Positions 17,213 to 25,592 of a DNA stretch of 64,000 nucleotides are shown here, one piece after another. The notes under the pieces are model-generated. The model was not told the DNA's origin, searched no databases, and was given only the letters and a program-made list of their open reading frames with translations. Location: contig JAJQGJ010000019.1 of NCBI GenBank assembly GCA_021200565.1, positions 163,788 to 227,787 of the forward strand. The letters run 5' to 3'. This stretch comes from Oscillospiraceae bacterium (lineage in GTDB: Bacteria > Bacillota > Clostridia > Oscillospirales > Ruminococcaceae). A program made the translations under genes and the position numbers. Position 1 is the first letter of the stretch. The number at the start of each line of letters is the position of its first letter.

Positions 17213-18397
17213 ATGGCAATGAAGAAGACTGCTGAGAAGAAGGTTGTCGCTGATCCGCAGAATCAGGAGGAGAAAAAGAAGGCTCTTGAAACCGCAATAG
17301 CGCAGATTGAGAAAACCTATGGCGCCGGCGCAGTCATGCGTCTCGGTCAGAACTCCACTCTCAACGTCGAGTCTATACCGACAGGTTCGATGACTCTTGA
17401 CATGGCTCTGGGAATCGGCGGTGTTCCGAGAGGAAGAATCGTCGAGATTTTCGGTCCGGAAAGCTCAGGCAAGACGACTGTCGCACTCTCCATTGTTGCC
17501 GAAGCCCAGAAGCTCGGCGGCGAGGTGGCGTTTATAGACGTTGAGCATGCGCTTGACCCGACCTATGCGGCGGCCTTGGGTGTAGATATAGATTCGATGC
17601 TCGTGTCCCAACCAGACTCGGGCGAGCAGGCTCTTGAAATTGCCGAGGCTCTGGTCCGCTCGGGTGCTATTGATGTAATAGTCCTCGACTCGGTAGCTGC
17701 TATGGTCACAAAAGCTGAGATTGACGGCGAAATGGGCGACACCCACGTCGGTCAGCTCGCAAGGCTCATGTCTCAGGCTATGAGAAAGCTGACAGCTGTT
17801 ATTTCAAAGTCTAACTGCGTTGCAATATTCATCAACCAGATCCGTGAGAAGATAGGCGTAATCTACGGCAATCCCGAAACCACTCCCGGTGGACGTGCCT
17901 TAAAGTTCTACGCCTCCGTCAGAATCGATGTCAGAAAGGGCGAAGCCATCAAGAACGGCTCTGAGGTTATAGGAAACAGAACCAGATGTAAAGTTGTCAA
18001 GAACAAGGTTGCACCTCCGTTCAAGGAAGCTGAGTTCGACATGATTTTCGGAAAGGGCATTTCCCGAATCGGCGAGGTCGTCGACGTTGCTGTCGAGCTC
18101 GACATAATTCACAAAGCTGGCGCATGGTTCAGCTATAACGGCGAAAAGATTGCCCAGGGCAGGGAAAAGACCAAGGAATATCTCTTAGCTCACCCAGACG
18201 TCATGCAGGAGGTCGAGGACAGGATCAAGGCGGAGCGTTCAAACGTCTCAATGCTCTCCGGCAAGAATAAAAAGGAAGCAGCTCTTAGGGAAGCCGCCAA
18301 CACCGCCCAGGCTATAGAGCCAGCAGTGTCCAAGCCTGCATCTGTAGTAGTAGAGCCGGACGACGAAGACTTCGATGAATTCACACCAGCGGAATAA
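17213..18397 (+). CDS. recA: RecA recombinase
   Basis: 394 residues; ATP-dependent DNA strand exchange and SOS co-protease. It has Walker [17 protein letters not shown], Walker [11 protein letters not shown], loop 2 [20 protein letters not shown] and [11 protein letters not shown]. The C-terminal tail is long and ends acidic ([10 protein letters not shown]), as is common in RecA. The ATG at 17213, preceded by GAGGAAAA, gives the standard N-terminus; an upstream in-frame GTG at 17057 would add 52 residues overlapping prmC and is rejected. recX follows downstream across a repeat. Confidence 0.98.
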   Translation: MAMKKTAEKKVVADPQNQEEKKKALETAIAQIEKTYGAGAVMRLGQNSTLNVESIPTGSMTLDMALGIGGVPRGRIVEIFGPESSGKTTVALSIVAEAQKLGGEVAFIDVEHALDPTYAAALGVDIDSMLVSQPDSGEQALEIAEALVRSGAIDVIVLDSVAAMVTKAEIDGEMGDTHVGQLARLMSQAMRKLTAVISKSNCVAIFINQIREKIGVIYGNPETTPGGRALKFYASVRIDVRKGEAIKNGSEVIGNRTRCKVVKNKVAPPFKEAEFDMIFGKGISRIGEVVDVAVELDIIHKAGAWFSYNGEKIAQGREKTKEYLLAHPDVMQEVEDRIKAERSNVSMLSGKNKKEAALREAANTAQAIEPAVSKPASVVVEPDDEDFDEFTPAE

Positions 18398-18410
18398 CGA
18401 CGCTTCGCAT

Positions 18411-18534
18411 CGCCCCCTCAGTCGCACTACGTGCGCCAGCTCTCCCAGAGGGAGAGCCAAGAAGCATTCCTCTCTGAAAATCTCGGCTCCCCCTCTGGGG
18501 GAGCTGTCAGCCGAAGGCTGACTGAGAGGGTGCG
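18411..18534. repeat. paired inverted copies of a GGCTCCCC/GACTGAG palindromic repeat
   Basis: One copy lies on the minus strand (18411-18458) and one on the plus strand (18485-18534). Each has GGCTC-CCTCT-GAGCTG, an inner hairpin, then GACTGAG and a G-rich end. A third, shorter copy is at 25529-25575 before dapA. The pair can fold into a long hairpin in the recA-recX transcript. Whether it terminates transcription is unclear, as no T run follows. Confidence 0.8.
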
Positions 18535-18551
18535 CAGCAGGAGAATAAGCT

Positions 18552-19178
18552 ATGCCCACAATAACATCCATAGAAAAATACAAAGGCTCCACCATGCGCA
18601 TCGATTTTGATGAGGGCGAGCCGCTGTTTATAAACATCGATGTTCTGAATGAGTACCATCTCCAAAAAGACATAGCCGTTCCACAGTCCGCAATCGATCA
18701 GATCGTCCATTCAAACGATTTCCGGCGAGCCAAGGAGCGTGCGCTCTATCTTTTGGATGAGCGTGACTACTCATATATCGAGCTCTACAAAAAGCTTGAG
18801 AGAAACTACAGTGAGGACATCTGCCTAGAGGTGTGTAATCGCCTCTCTGAAATTGGCTGCATCAATGACCGGCGGTATTCCGAGCGTCTCGCCGAGCACT
18901 ACTGCCAGACCAAACGCTTCGGGCTTCGCCGTGCAAGGGAAGAAATGCGCAAGCGTGGCATCTCGAATGAACTGATAACAGAGGCTCTGTATCCGTATGA
19001 AGACACAGCTTCTGAACGGATAGCGGAGCTTATAGACAAAAAATATGCAAGGTATCTAACCGACGAAAAAGGAGTTCAGAAGGTCAAGGCGGCTTTGGTC
19101 CGTCAGGGCTACTCTTTTTCAGAAGTGAACAAAGCCTTGGCTGAATATGAAAGTGAAATGGAAGAGGGAGAAGAGTAA
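18552..19178 (+). CDS. recX: regulatory protein RecX
   Basis: 208 residues with three RecX-type helical repeats (RAKERALYLLDERDYS, ERLAEHYCQTKRFGLRRA and VKAALVRQGYSFSEV). RecX binds in the groove of RecA filaments and limits their growth. Its position one gene after recA supports the call. AGCAGGAG precedes the ATG at 18552, and the stop abuts the rimO start, so the two are coupled. The N-terminal 60 residues are a small beta-domain seen in Firmicutes RecX. Confidence 0.9.
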   Translation: MPTITSIEKYKGSTMRIDFDEGEPLFINIDVLNEYHLQKDIAVPQSAIDQIVHSNDFRRAKERALYLLDERDYSYIELYKKLERNYSEDICLEVCNRLSEIGCINDRRYSERLAEHYCQTKRFGLRRAREEMRKRGISNELITEALYPYEDTASERIAELIDKKYARYLTDEKGVQKVKAALVRQGYSFSEVNKALAEYESEMEEGEE

Positions 19179-20510
19179 ATGGCAGTCACTGTCGGAATAG
19201 TGTCATTAGGCTGTGCCAAAAATATGCTCGACGCCGAGCATATGGCATATAATTTAAGGGAAGAGGGGTATGAACTCCAGCCGGATGCCGCACTTGCAGA
19301 TGTCGCAGTGATAAACACCTGTGGCTTTATCGAATCCGCAAAGCAGGAGGCAATCGAGACGATTTTGGAGTTCGTTGCCCTCAAGGAAGAAAAGCGAATC
19401 AAGGCGATAATCGTCACCGGCTGTCTTGCCGAAAGATACCGTGAAGAGATTCTGAAAGAGCTTCCCGAGGTCGACGCCGTCCTTGGAATCGGAGCAAATG
19501 AGCTTTTGGGCGAGACAATCCGCAAGGTTCTTGCCGGCGAAAACGGCATTGAAATGTTTGGCGACAAGTATTCCCTCATCATCGGCGGCAGAAGAATCGT
19601 CTCAACCGAAACCTATGCCTACATAAAGATCGCCGAGGGCTGCAGCAACCACTGCACCTTCTGTGCAATCCCCGGAATAAGAGGAAATTATCGCTCCCGC
19701 CCGATGGAGAGCATCATTGATGAAGCCAAGTGGCTTGCCAAAGTCGGCTACCGTGAGATTATTCTTATAGCTCAGGACACCTCCCGCTATGGCGAAGACC
19801 TCTATGGCACACAGAAGCTTGCCGAGCTCTTAAAAGAGCTTTGCAAGATAGACGGCTTAAAGTGGATAAGAACCCTTTATTGCTATCCCGAGCGAATCAC
19901 CGACGAGCTTATCGACGTTGTGGCAACTGAGCCGAAGTGCGTCAAATATTTCGACATCCCGATCCAGCACTGCTGCGACAGGGTCTTGAAGAGAATGAAC
20001 CGCCGTTCATCGGAAGCCGAGATAAGAGAGCTTGTAGCGAAGCTCAGAGCCAGAATCCCGAATGTCATCATCAGGACAACAATCATGACCGGCTTCCCGG
20101 GTGAAACCGAGGAGGAGTTCGAAAGACTCTGCGAGTTCGTCAAGGAAATGCGGTTTGATAGATTAGGCTGCTTCGCTTATTCTCAGGAGGAGGGAACAGC
20201 TGCCGCCAGGCTCGACGGTCAGCTTGATGAAGACGAAAAGAATCGCCGTGCCGAAATAATCACCCAGGAGCAGATGCTTGTGAGCGACCAGATGACTCAA
20301 GAAATGCTCGGGCGTGTCTATGAAGTAGTCGTCGAGGGCTATGACCGCTATGCCGAATGTTGGTTTGGAAGAAGCCAAAACGAAGTTCCCGAGATTGACG
20401 GCAAGATTTTCTTCACGTCCGAAATTCCGCTTAAGGTTGGAGACTATCAGTATGTTCGGATAACCGACACGATGGACTATGACCCGATCGGTGAAGTCGT
20501 ACTGAATTAA
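19179..20510 (+). CDS. rimO: ribosomal protein uS12 (Asp88) methylthiotransferase RimO
   Basis: 443 residues. The UPF0004 domain has LGCAKNMLDAE, NTCGF and TGCLAER, giving the three cysteines of the auxiliary 4Fe-4S cluster. The radical SAM domain has CSNHCTFCAIP, and a C-terminal TRAM domain is present. YxxIxxGC in YIKIAEGCSN and KNMLDAE favour RimO over MiaB. It adds a methylthio group to aspartate of S12. It starts one base after the recX stop. Its TAA lies at the edge of a TAATTACG-type repeat. Confidence 0.95.
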   Translation: MAVTVGIVSLGCAKNMLDAEHMAYNLREEGYELQPDAALADVAVINTCGFIESAKQEAIETILEFVALKEEKRIKAIIVTGCLAERYREEILKELPEVDAVLGIGANELLGETIRKVLAGENGIEMFGDKYSLIIGGRRIVSTETYAYIKIAEGCSNHCTFCAIPGIRGNYRSRPMESIIDEAKWLAKVGYREIILIAQDTSRYGEDLYGTQKLAELLKELCKIDGLKWIRTLYCYPERITDELIDVVATEPKCVKYFDIPIQHCCDRVLKRMNRRSSEAEIRELVAKLRARIPNVIIRTTIMTGFPGETEEEFERLCEFVKEMRFDRLGCFAYSQEEGTAAARLDGQLDEDEKNRRAEIITQEQMLVSDQMTQEMLGRVYEVVVEGYDRYAECWFGRSQNEVPEIDGKIFFTSEIPLKVGDYQYVRITDTMDYDPIGEVVLN

Positions 20511-20527
20511 TGCGTAATTCGTAATTA
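20505..20527. repeat. AATTACG/CGTAATT short repeat
   Basis: AATTAATGCGTAATTCGTAA then TTA, made of the unit GTAATTCGTAATT. Related copies lie at 23043-23078, 25381-25409 (degenerate) and 32461-32500. The rimO stop codon is inside this copy. Confidence 0.7.
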
Positions 20528-20541
20528 TATAGGAGTTTGAC

Positions 20542-21111
20542 ATGAATCTTCCAAATAAACTTACTATCCTGAGAGTAGTATTAATACCATTCTTTGTGCT
20601 ATTCGCACTGTGGGAATTCTCAAGCGTGAACCTGTTCATAGCACTCGTAATTTTCGCAGTCGCATCCATAACTGACATGCTCGACGGCAAGATTGCCAGA
20701 TCCCGAAATCTTATAACCAACTTCGGGAAGTTTTTAGATCCGCTTGCTGATAAAGCACTCGTAATGGCGGCGCTCCTCGTGTTTGTCGACAAGAACTGGG
20801 TCAGCTCAGTTCCGGTCATGATAATTCTTTTCAGGGAATTCATGGTTTCTGCGCTCCGACTTGTGGTTAAATCCGGCAATGGAACCGTCGTTGCAGCTGG
20901 TTGGCTCGGAAAAGTCAAGACCGCATTCACGATGGTCGCAATAGTTGTGACTCTCTTCCTGCATGGGCTTATGGCAGTTGGAGTTGGAACTGACGGCGCC
21001 GTGGTCTGTGTTATAGACAACGTACTTGTCTGGGCGGCGGCAATCTTAACAGCAGTTTCAGGAGCACAGTATTTGTGGGCATACCGCAGTGCAATCGATA
21101 CAAACGAATAA
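20542..21111 (+). CDS. pgsA: CDP-diacylglycerol-glycerol-3-phosphate 3-phosphatidyltransferase
   Basis: A 189-residue integral membrane protein. It has the CDP-alcohol phosphotransferase motif D-x2-DG-x2-AR-x8-G-x3-D-x3-D, seen as DMLDGKIARS...GKFLDPLADK, and about five membrane helices. It makes phosphatidylglycerophosphate, the first committed step to phosphatidylglycerol and cardiolipin. The start NLPNKLTILR is typical. AGGAG lies at 20531. Only 20 bp separate its stop from the cellulase gene, so the cellulase may be read through from here. Confidence 0.93.
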   Translation: MNLPNKLTILRVVLIPFFVLFALWEFSSVNLFIALVIFAVASITDMLDGKIARSRNLITNFGKFLDPLADKALVMAALLVFVDKNWVSSVPVMIILFREFMVSALRLVVKSGNGTVVAAGWLGKVKTAFTMVAIVVTLFLHGLMAVGVGTDGAVVCVIDNVLVWAAAILTAVSGAQYLWAYRSAIDTNE

Positions 21112-21131
21112 TTTTTGAAGGAGACACCGAA

Positions 21132-22286
21132 ATGAAACAGTTTTCATTCAAGAGACTTCTGGCACTTCTGACAGTTCTTGTAGTGTGCTTGGCAACGTTC
21201 ACCGCATGCGGAGACACTTCGACCGACGGACATGTTCACTATGGCGAAAATGCCGAAACCACTTCGATTTCTGCAAGCAACCTCATCACCGACATGGGTC
21301 TCGGCTGGAACTTAGGCAACACCTTTGATTCAACCGGCGATTCCGAAACCTCATGGGGCAATCCATACACGACAGAAGAGATGATCGACACCATTGCTGA
21401 GCTTGGCTTCAAAACCATCCGAATCCCCGTTTCATGGAGCTATCACTGCGATTCTGAATACAATATCGATGAAGACTGGATCGAAAGAGTTCAGGAGGTA
21501 GTTGATTGGGCACTTGAGAACGACATGTACGTCATCTTAAACTCCCATCATGACAACGATGTCTATTATCCCTCAGCTGATAATCACGACGCAGCGGTTG
21601 AGTATATAACAAAAATCTGGACTCAGATTGCCGAGTACTTCAAGGATTATGACCAGCACCTCATCTTTGAGCCTATGAACGAGCCAAGACCCACCGGCAC
21701 CGACTATGAGTGGTACTATTCCGAATGGGTTACCACCTGTCAGGAAGCCTTGACTACTATCATGGACTGCAATCAGGCTTTTGTGGACACTATCAGAGCC
21801 TCCGGCGGCAATAACGGGACAAGATATTTGATGGTTTCAACCTATGCGGCTTCTCCCGATGCAGCGTTGAGCGATAACTTCGAGCTTCCCTCAGATCCGA
21901 GCGACAAGCTCCTCATGACCGTTCACATGTACACACCATATAATCTTGCCATGAGCGACAGCTACGCCTACACCCAGTTTGACGAATCCTGCGAAAGTGA
22001 CATCGACTACTATATCGATGCCCTCTATGAGAAGTTCGTCGCAAACGGCACTTATGTAATAATCGGAGAGATGGGCTGCACCAATAAGGACAACCAGTCT
22101 GCCCGTGAAGCATGGGCTGAGTATTTCGTTTCAAAAGCTAAGGAGAGCGGCATGGTCTGTGTCGTCTGGGACAATAACTACATCGACGCCGGCTCAGAAG
22201 CCTACGGTCTCTTCGACAGAACGAACCTAAAAATCTTCGACGATTGCTTGGATTATTACAACGGTCTCATGGCGGGATTGGAGTAA
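21132..22286 (+). CDS. GH5 endoglucanase (cellulase), lipoprotein
   Basis: 384 residues with a type II signal peptide and Cys26 in TFTAC, so it is tethered to the outer face of the membrane. The GH5 catalytic domain has GWNLGNTFD, TIRIPVSW, NSHHD, IFEPMNEPR (acid/base Glu184) and VIIGEMG (nucleophile Glu313). This layout is typical of endo-beta-1,4-glucanases of the GH5 type found in Ruminococcus and Clostridium. There is no carbohydrate-binding module or dockerin. GAAGGAGA precedes ATG 21132. It is the last gene before a terminator. Confidence 0.92.
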   Translation: MKQFSFKRLLALLTVLVVCLATFTACGDTSTDGHVHYGENAETTSISASNLITDMGLGWNLGNTFDSTGDSETSWGNPYTTEEMIDTIAELGFKTIRIPVSWSYHCDSEYNIDEDWIERVQEVVDWALENDMYVILNSHHDNDVYYPSADNHDAAVEYITKIWTQIAEYFKDYDQHLIFEPMNEPRPTGTDYEWYYSEWVTTCQEALTTIMDCNQAFVDTIRASGGNNGTRYLMVSTYAASPDAALSDNFELPSDPSDKLLMTVHMYTPYNLAMSDSYAYTQFDESCESDIDYYIDALYEKFVANGTYVIIGEMGCTNKDNQSAREAWAEYFVSKAKESGMVCVVWDNNYIDAGSEAYGLFDRTNLKIFDDCLDYYNGLMAGLE

Positions 22287-22298
22287 ATAAAAAACAAA

Positions 22299-22328
22299 AA
22301 GGACAGTCCCAAAAGCTGTCCTTAATTT
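22299..22328. terminator. terminator after the GH5 gene
   Basis: An 8-bp stem, AAGGACAG (22299-22306) and CTGTCCTT (22316-22323), followed by AATTTTT. An A-rich run on the other side lets it also serve the convergent gene at 22329. Confidence 0.85.
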
Positions 22329-22700
22329 TTATTCGTCCTTCAGAATGTCATCTAAAGCTTCAGAAAATGAGTTGTATTTTTTGTACTTCTCCGGGTGCTT
22401 CAGCATTTCTTCGCCTTCGGCAAACGCCGCAACGGTTTCAGCGTTCGGAATGTCCGGAATTTCCTCGCTGTTCTCATATAGCTCATGCGGGGCAATGTCC
22501 TGTCCGTCAGCCCATTCGATTCCTGAACCATTCGGTAGAACGTGCACAGTCGAAAAGTACGAAAAGTCAGCCAACTTCCCGAACCAACTGCCTTTGATGT
22601 ATGGTGATACATCAAATCTTTTTCTCTCGCCAGTTTCATAAAGCAGAATCAAACCATTATCCCTGACCGGCTCAACTTTAACAATTGCAGGTTGTAACAT
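22329..22700 (-). CDS. DUF2442-domain protein
   Basis: 123 residues from the ATG at 22700, chosen because CGGAGGTG lies just upstream; longer in-frame starts would overlap the neighbour. It has the DUF2442 core (VRDNGLILLYETGERKRFDVSPY and GIEWADGQDIAPHELYE) with an acidic tail that could be a pairing surface. DUF2442 proteins are commonly encoded beside DUF4160 proteins, as here, and the pair is regarded as a possible toxin-antitoxin module. The function is not demonstrated. Confidence 0.8.
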   Translation of the reverse strand: MLQPAIVKVEPVRDNGLILLYETGERKRFDVSPYIKGSWFGKLADFSYFSTVHVLPNGSGIEWADGQDIAPHELYENSEEIPDIPNAETVAAFAEGEEMLKHPEKYKKYNSFSEALDDILKDE

Positions 22701-22716
22701 CTCATACACCTCCGAA

Positions 22717-22983
22717 TCACTTGAGAGGGTCGATTCTGAAGTGCTGTTCTCCACCGGATAAGAGCTTCCAGTTAGCTTCAAGATCCTCTCTATGAATTTC
22801 TACCCATGCTTCTAATAGCTTCATTTTGTTTTTGGGGAGCGAACCCTCAATTACCGTACCGTCAAGAGCCATAACGACTTCTTCACCGTAATACTCAGCA
22901 TGTATATGTGGAAGATTATGCTTTCCGCCAACTTCGTTGTACATGCGTACTATAATACCATAAAACGTACTCAATACAGGCAT
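22717..22983 (-). CDS. DUF4160-domain protein
   Basis: 88 residues with the DUF4160 signature: FYGIIVRMY, then LPHIHAEYYGE, and WVEIHREDLEANWKLL at the end. The invariant histidines of PHIHA are present. It is the first gene of a two-gene unit with the DUF2442 protein, with a 16-bp gap and a strong promoter at 23015-23043. A toxin-antitoxin-like role is suspected for such pairs. It ends in an intact helix, so it appears complete. Confidence 0.85.
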   Translation of the reverse strand: MPVLSTFYGIIVRMYNEVGGKHNLPHIHAEYYGEEVVMALDGTVIEGSLPKNKMKLLEAWVEIHREDLEANWKLLSGGEQHFRIDPLK

Positions 22984-23014
22984 TTCAAAATTCCTCCCTT
23001 GTACCTCTACTGTA

Positions 23015-23043
23015 ATTATATCATTTCAACTACTGTCTGTCAA
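23015..23043 (-). promoter_or_regulatory. promoter of the DUF4160/DUF2442 pair
   Basis: On the minus strand, TTGACA (23043-23038), a 17-bp spacer and TATAAT (23020-23015): a full consensus promoter. Confidence 0.85.
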
Positions 23044-23078
23044 TAATTACGCATTACGAATTAAGCATTACGCATTAA
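23043..23078. repeat. ATTACGCATTACGAATTA repeat at the 3' end of queA
   Basis: ATTACGCATTACGAATTA is followed by AGCATTACGCATTAATA. It belongs to the family at 20505-20527 and 32461-32500. The queA stop codon (23068-23070) and its last residues INA are encoded inside it. Confidence 0.75.
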
Positions 23079-24120
23079 TAATAATCATCGCATCCCCGAA
23101 GCTGAAGAACCTATACTTTTCCTCCACAGCACACTTATACGCCGCCATGGTTTTGTCCTTGCCTAAGAACGCAGAGACGAGCATGATGAGCGTGCTTTCG
23201 GGGAGGTGGAAGTTTGTGATTAGCCCGTCGATGGCTTTGAACTGATAGCCGGGATAGATGAAGATGTCGGTGTTGCCGTCATCAGGTCTTATTTCGCCGT
23301 TGAATTTTGTCGCAACACTTTCGAGCGTCCGGCAGGAGGTTGTCCCGACGGCTATAACCCTGCCGCCGTTTGCCTTGGTGCGGTTTATGAGTTCCGCAGT
23401 TTCCGGCGGGAGGTCATAGTGCTCCGAGTGCATCTTGTGCTCCGAAATGTTCTCTTCCTTGACCGGTCGGAAAGTGCCCAAGCCGACATGAAGGGTAACA
23501 TGACCTATATTGATTCCGTCGGCTTGAAGCTCCTCAAGCTGCTCAGTTGTGAAGTGAAGCCCGGCAGTCGGAGCGGCGGCGGAACCCACTTCGTTTGAAT
23601 ATACTGTCTGGTATCTCTCGTTATTCTCAAGCTTCTCTTTTATGTATGGCGGCAGCGGCATCTGACCTATCTCGTCAAGCACCGTGTAGATGCTGCCCTC
23701 GCAGTCGAATTTTGCGATCCGGTTGCCGTCCTCCATAACGTCTATAATCTCGGCTGTGAGCTTTCCTCCGCCGAAAATAAACTTCGTGCCTATCTTAGCC
23801 TTTTTTCCGGGACGGCAAAGAATCTCCCAGACCATATTTTCCTTCTGTTCGAGCAGAAGGAACTCGATAAACGTGCCATTGTCAGCTTTCTCGCCATAGA
23901 TTCTTGCCGGAAGAACCCTTGAGTCGTTGACGATTAGGGTGTCACCTTTTTTCAGGTAATTGCGTAGATTGTAGAAGTGATCGTGTGTGATGCCGCCGGT
24001 TTCACGGTCAATGACCATAAGCCGGGAAGCGTTTCTCGGCTCGACGGGAGTCTGTGCGATGAGCTCCTCCGGCAGATAATAATCAAAGTCGCTTGTTTTC
24101 AGATCGGTAACAATAGTCAT
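23068..24120 (-). CDS. queA: S-adenosylmethionine:tRNA ribosyltransferase-isomerase
   Basis: 350 residues. It builds epoxyqueuosine in tRNA by transferring the ribosyl part of SAM to preQ1. Typical QueA motifs run throughout: [13 protein letters not shown] at the start, [22 protein letters not shown] and [17 protein letters not shown] near the end, then FFSFGDAM. Full length. No tgt or yajC neighbour is present, so it stands alone here. The C-terminus runs into a short repeat. Confidence 0.96.
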   Translation of the reverse strand: MTIVTDLKTSDFDYYLPEELIAQTPVEPRNASRLMVIDRETGGITHDHFYNLRNYLKKGDTLIVNDSRVLPARIYGEKADNGTFIEFLLLEQKENMVWEILCRPGKKAKIGTKFIFGGGKLTAEIIDVMEDGNRIAKFDCEGSIYTVLDEIGQMPLPPYIKEKLENNERYQTVYSNEVGSAAAPTAGLHFTTEQLEELQADGINIGHVTLHVGLGTFRPVKEENISEHKMHSEHYDLPPETAELINRTKANGGRVIAVGTTSCRTLESVATKFNGEIRPDDGNTDIFIYPGYQFKAIDGLITNFHLPESTLIMLVSAFLGKDKTMAAYKCAVEEKYRFFSFGDAMIIINA

Positions 24121-24163
24121 GATAATGTTGCTTCTTTCGAATAAAATTTGGTGTATTTTAAGG

Positions 24164-24192
24164 TTGACGGATTTGGAATGTCGCTGTATAAT
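24164..24192 (+). promoter_or_regulatory. asd promoter with about 100-nt leader
   Basis: TTGACG (24164-24169), a 17-bp spacer and TATAAT (24187-24192). The leader to ATG 24303 contains GCGACT...AGTCGC, which can pair, but no T run and no lysine-riboswitch consensus, so no attenuation is claimed. Confidence 0.8.
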
Positions 24193-24302
24193 ATATTAGG
24201 TATAGGTTGCGGAATCAAACGCCCGCACTTGACATTATATATCAAACGAGCGACTTTTTCAATAGGAATTTGAGTCGCCGGCGATTCTAAGGAGTTTTAC
24301 GT

Positions 24303-25382
24303 ATGAAAAAGTATAAAGTTGGAGTAATTGGTGCCACCGGAATGGTAGGTCAGAGATTCATAACTCTTCTTGCCAACCATCCGTGGTTTGAGATTAAGGT
24401 TCTGGCGGCATCACCCAAGTCTGCAGGAAAGCCCTATAGCGAAGCTGTCGGCTCACGCTGGCTGATGACAACTCCGATCCCCGATTGCGCCAAGGACATA
24501 GTTGTAATGGACGCTACAGCCGACAAGGAGAAAATAGCCTCCATGGTCGATTTCGTCTTCTGTGCTGTAGACATGAAGAAGGACGAGATCAAAGCTCTTG
24601 AAGAGGCTTATGCCAAGCTTGAGTGCCCTGTAGTTTCGAATAATTCCGCCAACCGCTTCACCCCCGATGTACCCATGGTCATCCCGGAGGTAAATCCTGA
24701 GCACATCGAGATAATCGACGCCCAGAGAAAGCGCCTTGGCACAAAGCGTGGCTTCATCGCTGTCAAGTCGAATTGCTCCATCCAGAGCTATGTTCCCGCA
24801 CTCACTCCCTTGAGAAAATACGGCATCACCGAGGTTTTGGCTTGCACCTATCAGGCAATCTCCGGAGCTGGAAAGACCTTCGATACATGGACAGAAATGG
24901 TCGACAACCTAATCCCGTATATCGGCGGCGAGGAGGAAAAGAGCGAGCAGGAGCCTCTCAAGGTCTGGGGACATATCGAGGGCGATGAGATAGTTTGTAC
25001 AGACGCTCCGTCAATCACAACTCAGTGCCTCCGTGTTCCAGTTTCCGACGGTCACACCGCTGCTGTATTCGTACGGTTCAAAAACAAGCCCTCAAAAGAG
25101 GAGATTTTGGAAGCCTGGAGAACCTTCTCGGGCGTTCCGCAGGAGCTTGAACTTCCGTCTGCTCCGAAGCAGTTCTTAAACTACTTCGAAGAACCGGACC
25201 GTCCGCAGGTCAAGCTTGACAGAGACTGTGAAGGCGGAATGGCAATCTCGATGGGCAGACTCCGCCCCGACACCCAGTATGATTACAAGTTCGTCTGCAT
25301 TTCACATAATACCCTCCGTGGCGCCGCCGGCGGCGGGGTACTGATGGCGGAACTTTTGGCAGCGAAGGGTTACTTTGACTAA
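24303..25382 (+). CDS. asd: aspartate-semialdehyde dehydrogenase
   Basis: 359 residues. NADPH-dependent reduction of aspartyl phosphate to the semialdehyde at the branch to lysine/DAP, threonine and methionine. It has the nucleotide-binding GATGMVGQRF at 11-20, the catalytic cysteine in KSNCSIQSYVPAL, and the substrate/histidine region RVPVSDGHTAAVF. Length and motifs fit the archaeal/fungal-like ASADH branch common in Clostridia. AAGGAG precedes ATG 24303. dapA and dapB follow after a repeat-rich gap, together giving the DAP route up to tetrahydrodipicolinate. Confidence 0.96.
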   Translation: MKKYKVGVIGATGMVGQRFITLLANHPWFEIKVLAASPKSAGKPYSEAVGSRWLMTTPIPDCAKDIVVMDATADKEKIASMVDFVFCAVDMKKDEIKALEEAYAKLECPVVSNNSANRFTPDVPMVIPEVNPEHIEIIDAQRKRLGTKRGFIAVKSNCSIQSYVPALTPLRKYGITEVLACTYQAISGAGKTFDTWTEMVDNLIPYIGGEEEKSEQEPLKVWGHIEGDEIVCTDAPSITTQCLRVPVSDGHTAAVFVRFKNKPSKEEILEAWRTFSGVPQELELPSAPKQFLNYFEEPDRPQVKLDRDCEGGMAISMGRLRPDTQYDYKFVCISHNTLRGAAGGGVLMAELLAAKGYFD

Positions 25383-25410
25383 TTCTGAATTAGGAATTCG
25401 GAATTAAATT

Positions 25411-25500
25411 GTAGGGGCTGGATACACAGTTGGCTTCGCCAACTGCCCGCCCGAACCCACGCTTTGCAGTATAGCGGGCGGATAATATCCGCCCCTACAT
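25411..25500. repeat. composite inverted repeat element between asd and dapA
   Basis: The element opens with GTAGGGGCTGGATA, has an inner hairpin AGTTGGC-TTC-GCCAACT, and closes with GCGGGCGGATAATATCC then GCCCCTACA, so its ends are inverted copies of each other. It combines the 8811-8835 repeat with the sequence that recurs, decayed, at 44205-44255. The degenerate AATTC-type repeat 25381-25409 lies just before it. Confidence 0.8.
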
Positions 25501-25528
25501 TATATTTCGTTATGGGTAAGCACAAAAA

Positions 25529-25575
25529 GGCTCCCCTTGATAAGGGGAGCTGTCAGCGAAGCTGACTGAGAGGTT
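25529..25575. repeat. GGCTCCCC...GACTGAGAGGTT repeat upstream of dapA
   Basis: GGCTCCCCTTGATAAGGGGA-GC and TCAGCGAAGCTGA hairpins followed by CTGAGAGG. Same family as 18485-18534. The dapA ribosome site begins right after it, so the hairpins lie in the dapA leader. Confidence 0.8.
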
Positions 25576-25592
25576 CCGAAAGGAGACATGCC

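Noticed and set aside
24193..24302. Lysine riboswitch or T-box ahead of asd
   Set aside because: The leader is only about 100 nt and lacks the L-box blocks, T-box sequence and a terminator.
18411..25575. Repeats as a CRISPR array
   Set aside because: Copies are few, palindromic and far apart, with no regular spacers and no cas genes.
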